From assembly GCA_017623615.1 (NCBI GenBank), contig JAGAOT010000014.1:1-64000 (forward strand): DNA of 64,000 nt, written 5' to 3'. Positions 61,712-64,000 of this stretch are shown piece by piece (position 1 is the first letter of the stretch; each line of letters opens with the position of its first letter). The stretch is from Clostridia bacterium (GTDB lineage Bacteria; Bacillota; Clostridia; Oscillospirales; Acutalibacteraceae). A program made the translations under genes and the position numbers. The notes under the pieces were generated by a model that ran no database searches, was not told the DNA's origin, and saw only the letters and a list, made by a program, of their open reading frames with translations.

Positions 61712-62335
61712 ATGTCAACCGCAAAAACCCAAAAAGGGCGCATACTGCGCCTGACCCAGCTTTCCGTGCTTGTTGCATTGCTGCTTATCTTCGGCTTCAC
61801 AAGCATAGGCTACATCAAAATCGGCGTTATCGAAATAACGCTGAACATCATTCCCGTTGCCATCGGTGCAATCGTACTCGGCCCTGCTGCCGGGGCGGTA
61901 TGCGGAACGGTATTCGGTCTGACCAGCTTCTGGCAGGCAGTTTCGGGAATGAGCGCATTCGGCGCAATGCTTGTTAACGTAAGCCCCGTTTTAACCTTTA
62001 TTCTTTGCTTCGTGCCCCGCATTCTTGAGGGCTGGCTGACGGGTCTTATTTTCAAGAGTCTTTCAAAGGTCTGCAAAAGCAATTCCGTGCCGTGCGCGGT
62101 TTCGGGTCTTTGCTGCCCCCTGCTCAACACCCTTCTTTTTGTAGGAGGATTTATTCTTCTTTTCGGTCAGACCGATGTTTTCGCTTCTCTTTACGGACAA
62201 TCCGCGGCAACAAACATCGTTGCTTTCTTTGCCTGGTTTGTTGGGCTTAACGGCGCGGTTGAAGCGATTGCGGGCTTTGTTATCGCAACCGCAGTTTCAA
62301 AAGCCGTTTTAACTGCCAACAAAAGGCTCGCATAA
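61712..62335 (+). CDS. ECF transporter S component, probable pantothenate transporter
   Basis: A 207-residue membrane protein with six hydrophobic segments, of the substrate-binding S-component type. RLTQLSVLVALLLIFGFTSIGYIKIGVIEITLNIIPVAIGAIVLGP is typical: it begins with the ECF docking region and continues to the substrate loop. Next to coaX (62 bp), it is most likely PanT, the pantothenate-specific S component, which uses the shared EcfAA'T module encoded elsewhere. GTAAGGAGG precedes the ATG. Confidence 0.83.
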   Translation: MSTAKTQKGRILRLTQLSVLVALLLIFGFTSIGYIKIGVIEITLNIIPVAIGAIVLGPAAGAVCGTVFGLTSFWQAVSGMSAFGAMLVNVSPVLTFILCFVPRILEGWLTGLIFKSLSKVCKSNSVPCAVSGLCCPLLNTLLFVGGFILLFGQTDVFASLYGQSAATNIVAFFAWFVGLNGAVEAIAGFVIATAVSKAVLTANKRLA

Positions 62336-62359
62336 AAATATTTAGTTTAAGGTGATATA

Positions 62360-63274
62360 ATGCCCATCAAAATCGCAAACGAGCTGCCGGCTCATCACGC
62401 TCTTGAATCGGAAAACATATTTGTTATGACCGAGGACAGAGCCGTAAAGCAGGATATCCGACCCTTGAATATCCTTATACTTAACCTGATGCCGACAAAA
62501 ATCGAAACAGAAACCCAGCTTTTAAGGCTTTTGAGCAACTCGCCCCTGCAGGTTGAGGTTGAGCTTTTGCAGGTCAAATCCCACAAATCCAAAAACACCT
62601 CGCAGGAGCATATGCTTAAATTTTATAAGACCTTTGACGAAATCTGTCATAAAAAATACGACGGATTAATCGTTACGGGTGCACCCGTTGAGCTGCTTGA
62701 TTTCGAGCAGGTTGACTATTGGGACGAGCTTTGTGAAATTTTTGAATGGAGCAAGAAAAACGTTTATTCAACCTTTCACATCTGCTGGGGCGCGCAGGCG
62801 GCTCTTTATTATCACTACGGCATTCCGAAATACCCGCTTGAAGAAAAGCTTTTCGGAGTTTTCCCCCACAAATGCCTTGACACCTATCATCCGCTAATGA
62901 GGGGCATTGACGACACTTTCTATGTGCCGCATTCAAGGCACACGGAAAACCGCCGCGGCGACATTGCGCTTGTTAAGGATTTACAAATCCTTTCCTATTC
63001 GGAGTTTGCGGGCGTTCACCTTGTTTCCGACATGGACTGCAGAAACTTCTTTGCAACGGGTCATTCCGAATATGACCGCGAAACGCTTGCAAAGGAATAC
63101 TTCAGGGATGTTAACAAGGGGCTTGACATAAAAGTTCCCTATAACTATTTTCCCGACAATGACCCGTCCATGATGCCCAAAATGAGCTGGCGCGGCACGG
63201 CAAACCTGCTTTTCACAAACTGGCTCAACTATTTCGTTTATCAGCGCACACCCTATGATTTGAGTACTCTTTAA
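62360..63274 (+). CDS. metA: Homoserine O-acetyltransferase (MetA/HTS family)
   Basis: First step of methionine synthesis: acylates homoserine. The 304-residue protein matches MetA in full. The catalytic cysteine is C142 (in HICWGAQ), and H235 and E237 (HSEYD) complete the triad. Position 111 is glutamate (APVELL), which in studied MetA proteins favours acetyl-CoA, whereas glycine favours succinyl-CoA; hence acetyltransferase is predicted. AAGGTGAT precedes the ATG. Closed by a strong terminator. Confidence 0.95.
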   Translation: MPIKIANELPAHHALESENIFVMTEDRAVKQDIRPLNILILNLMPTKIETETQLLRLLSNSPLQVEVELLQVKSHKSKNTSQEHMLKFYKTFDEICHKKYDGLIVTGAPVELLDFEQVDYWDELCEIFEWSKKNVYSTFHICWGAQAALYYHYGIPKYPLEEKLFGVFPHKCLDTYHPLMRGIDDTFYVPHSRHTENRRGDIALVKDLQILSYSEFAGVHLVSDMDCRNFFATGHSEYDRETLAKEYFRDVNKGLDIKVPYNYFPDNDPSMMPKMSWRGTANLLFTNWLNYFVYQRTPYDLSTL

Positions 63275-63281
63275 AAAAGAA

Positions 63282-63310
63282 AACGGTGGGATTTCGCATC
63301 CCACCGTTGA
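63282..63310. terminator. Terminator between metA and the DUF1294 gene
   Basis: AACGGTGGGAT pairs with ATCCCACCGTT (63282-63309), with a TTCGC loop; A- and T-rich on either side. Confidence 0.82.
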
Positions 63311-63311
63311 A

Positions 63312-63596
63312 TTAAATATAGAAACCGAATACCCATGCGGCGGCGCAAGCCACATGCAGGGCAATCATGACAGGCAAGCCTATCATGAATTTCTTGTGCT
63401 TGGTCTTGTGCCTGATTGTTCTCATTGTTATATACATTGAAAGCGCACCGCCGAGAAAGCCCACGAGCATGAGCGTTGCTTCGGGGATTCTCCACATTCC
63501 CTTTTTGGCAAAAAATTTGTCAGCCAAGGTCATTATTGCGGCAACAATCAAAACGGCAACAAAATATATTGTTAATAAATCAGAAAAAAACGGCAT
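63312..63596 (-). CDS. DUF1294 membrane protein
   Basis: A 94-residue protein with three to four hydrophobic segments. RIPEATLMLVGFLGGALSMYITMRTIRHKTKHKKF is the DUF1294 signature. Function unknown; in some bacteria the domain is fused to cold-shock domains. It converges on metA. Confidence 0.85.
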   Translation of the reverse strand: MPFFSDLLTIYFVAVLIVAAIMTLADKFFAKKGMWRIPEATLMLVGFLGGALSMYITMRTIRHKTKHKKFMIGLPVMIALHVACAAAWVFGFYI

Positions 63597-63656
63597 TTTA
63601 AACAGTCCTTTATAATATATTTGGGGTTGAACAAAACAACAGTGAAAGGAACCCCT

Positions 63657-64000
63657 ATGAAAAAGCTCATTCCGCTCATGATGATTATATGCCTTTTGTT
63701 ATCGTCATGTCAACATAATAATCGGCAACCACCCGAAAAATCAGACACCGCGGAGCTTCGCGGAGTTTGGATTTCGTGCTATGACCACATAAGCGCTGCG
63801 GGAAAAAGCCGCGAGGAATACAAAGCTCAAACCGACGAAATGTTTCAAACAATCGCAGACTGCGGCTTAAACACGGCGTTTGTTCATCTGCGCGCTTTTT
63901 CGGATGCTTTTTATGAGTCAGATATCTTCCCGTATTCCTCATATATTGCGGGCAAAGAGGGTGCACCCCTTCCTTTCGACCCGTTTGAGGTTGTGCTTGA
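63657..64000 (+). CDS. GHL10-type putative glycosyl hydrolase lipoprotein (start only)
   Basis: The frame is open to the window edge (114 codons seen). MKKLIPLMMIICLLLSSC is a lipoprotein signal with lipobox LSSC. The mature part has ELRGVWISCYDHIS and QTIADCGLNTAFVHLRAFSDAFYESDIFPYSSY, the opening strands of the family-10-like glycosyl hydrolase domain (UPF0748/YngK type), which may act on peptidoglycan. AAAGGA precedes the ATG. Confidence 0.82.
   Translation, partial: MKKLIPLMMIICLLLSSCQHNNRQPPEKSDTAELRGVWISCYDHISAAGKSREEYKAQTDEMFQTIADCGLNTAFVHLRAFSDAFYESDIFPYSSYIAGKEGAPLPFDPFEVVL

Noticed and set aside
61587..61977. Long C-terminal extension of pantothenate kinase in the unshifted frame
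   Set aside because: It is arginine/histidine-rich, unlike any kinase, and runs out of frame through the start of the ECF gene; the correct C-terminus is in the shifted frame.

Overview
The window reads as chromosomal DNA of a Gram-positive, probably gut-associated Clostridia bacterium (Oscillospirales/Ruminococcaceae-like; this is an inference). Supporting signs are a T-box leader before pheST, an IreB homologue, the sporulation protein YunB, a BlaI/M56 pair, an ECF S-component, strong AGGAGG-type ribosome binding sites, several TTG starts, and consensus TTGACA-17-TATAAT promoters. I see no rRNA, tRNA, transposase, phage or CRISPR gene. Genes lie on both strands in short operons, mostly closed by intrinsic terminators, several of them shared by convergent genes.

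Layout. 1-2.3 kb: end of a rhamnulose-1-phosphate aldolase gene, fucO and an allulose-type 3-epimerase (deoxysugar/ketose use). 2.3-4 kb: sodium-pump decarboxylase beta subunit plus a small subunit, behind a possible attenuated leader. 4-10.5 kb: aminotransferase, polysaccharide deacetylase, Na/Pi transporter, nanE-nanK, plsC. 10.5-16.9 kb: araA, a GH36-like glycosidase, a lipoprotein, an APC permease and a glycerophosphodiesterase. 16.9-23.4 kb: operon Gfo/Idh oxidoreductase-nagB-metG-tatD, divergent from two TIM-barrel epimerases. 23.4-28.6 kb: ROK kinase-SIS isomerase-GH2 operon and a secreted beta-helix protein. 28.8-37.4 kb: DAHP synthase, then a solute symporter, an acyl-CoA ligase, iorA, iorB, paaK and an ACT protein (aryl-pyruvate oxidation). 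37.6-41 kb: BlaI/M56 sensor pair with two operators. 41.3-48.7 kb: IreB with an unknown partner, pheST with its T-box, ligA, yunB. 48.8-54.4 kb: small membrane proteins, MscS, a CDF transporter, PRPP synthetase, a metallophosphoesterase. 54.6-60.8 kb: GH36 alpha-galactosidase, a DUF4091 protein, proC, mscL, a PflX-like radical SAM protein. 60.9-64 kb: coaX (frameshifted), a probable pantothenate ECF S-component, metA, a DUF1294 protein, and the start of a GHL10-type lipoprotein.

The genes describe an anaerobic glycan and sugar fermenter: host or plant glycans are trimmed (GH2, GH36, DUF4091, beta-helix), the sugars enter through isomerases and kinases (AraA, NanE/NanK, NagB, ROK), and aryl-pyruvates can be oxidised with ferredoxin to aryl-acyl-CoA.

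The most striking non-gene content is three families of small palindromic repeats. One is a set of eight hairpins with different, compensating stem sequences but the same CCCCTAC end, all in the same orientation. The second is a roughly 110-bp MITE-like element with inverted termini. The third is a roughly 143-bp element with long inverted arms. Many copies abut stop codons, and one supplies a gene's stop codon. Other points worth checking are a nearly leaderless nanE promoter, a one-base frameshift in coaX, a terminator buried in a convergent coding region, and a possible attenuator or small RNA upstream of the decarboxylase subunit.
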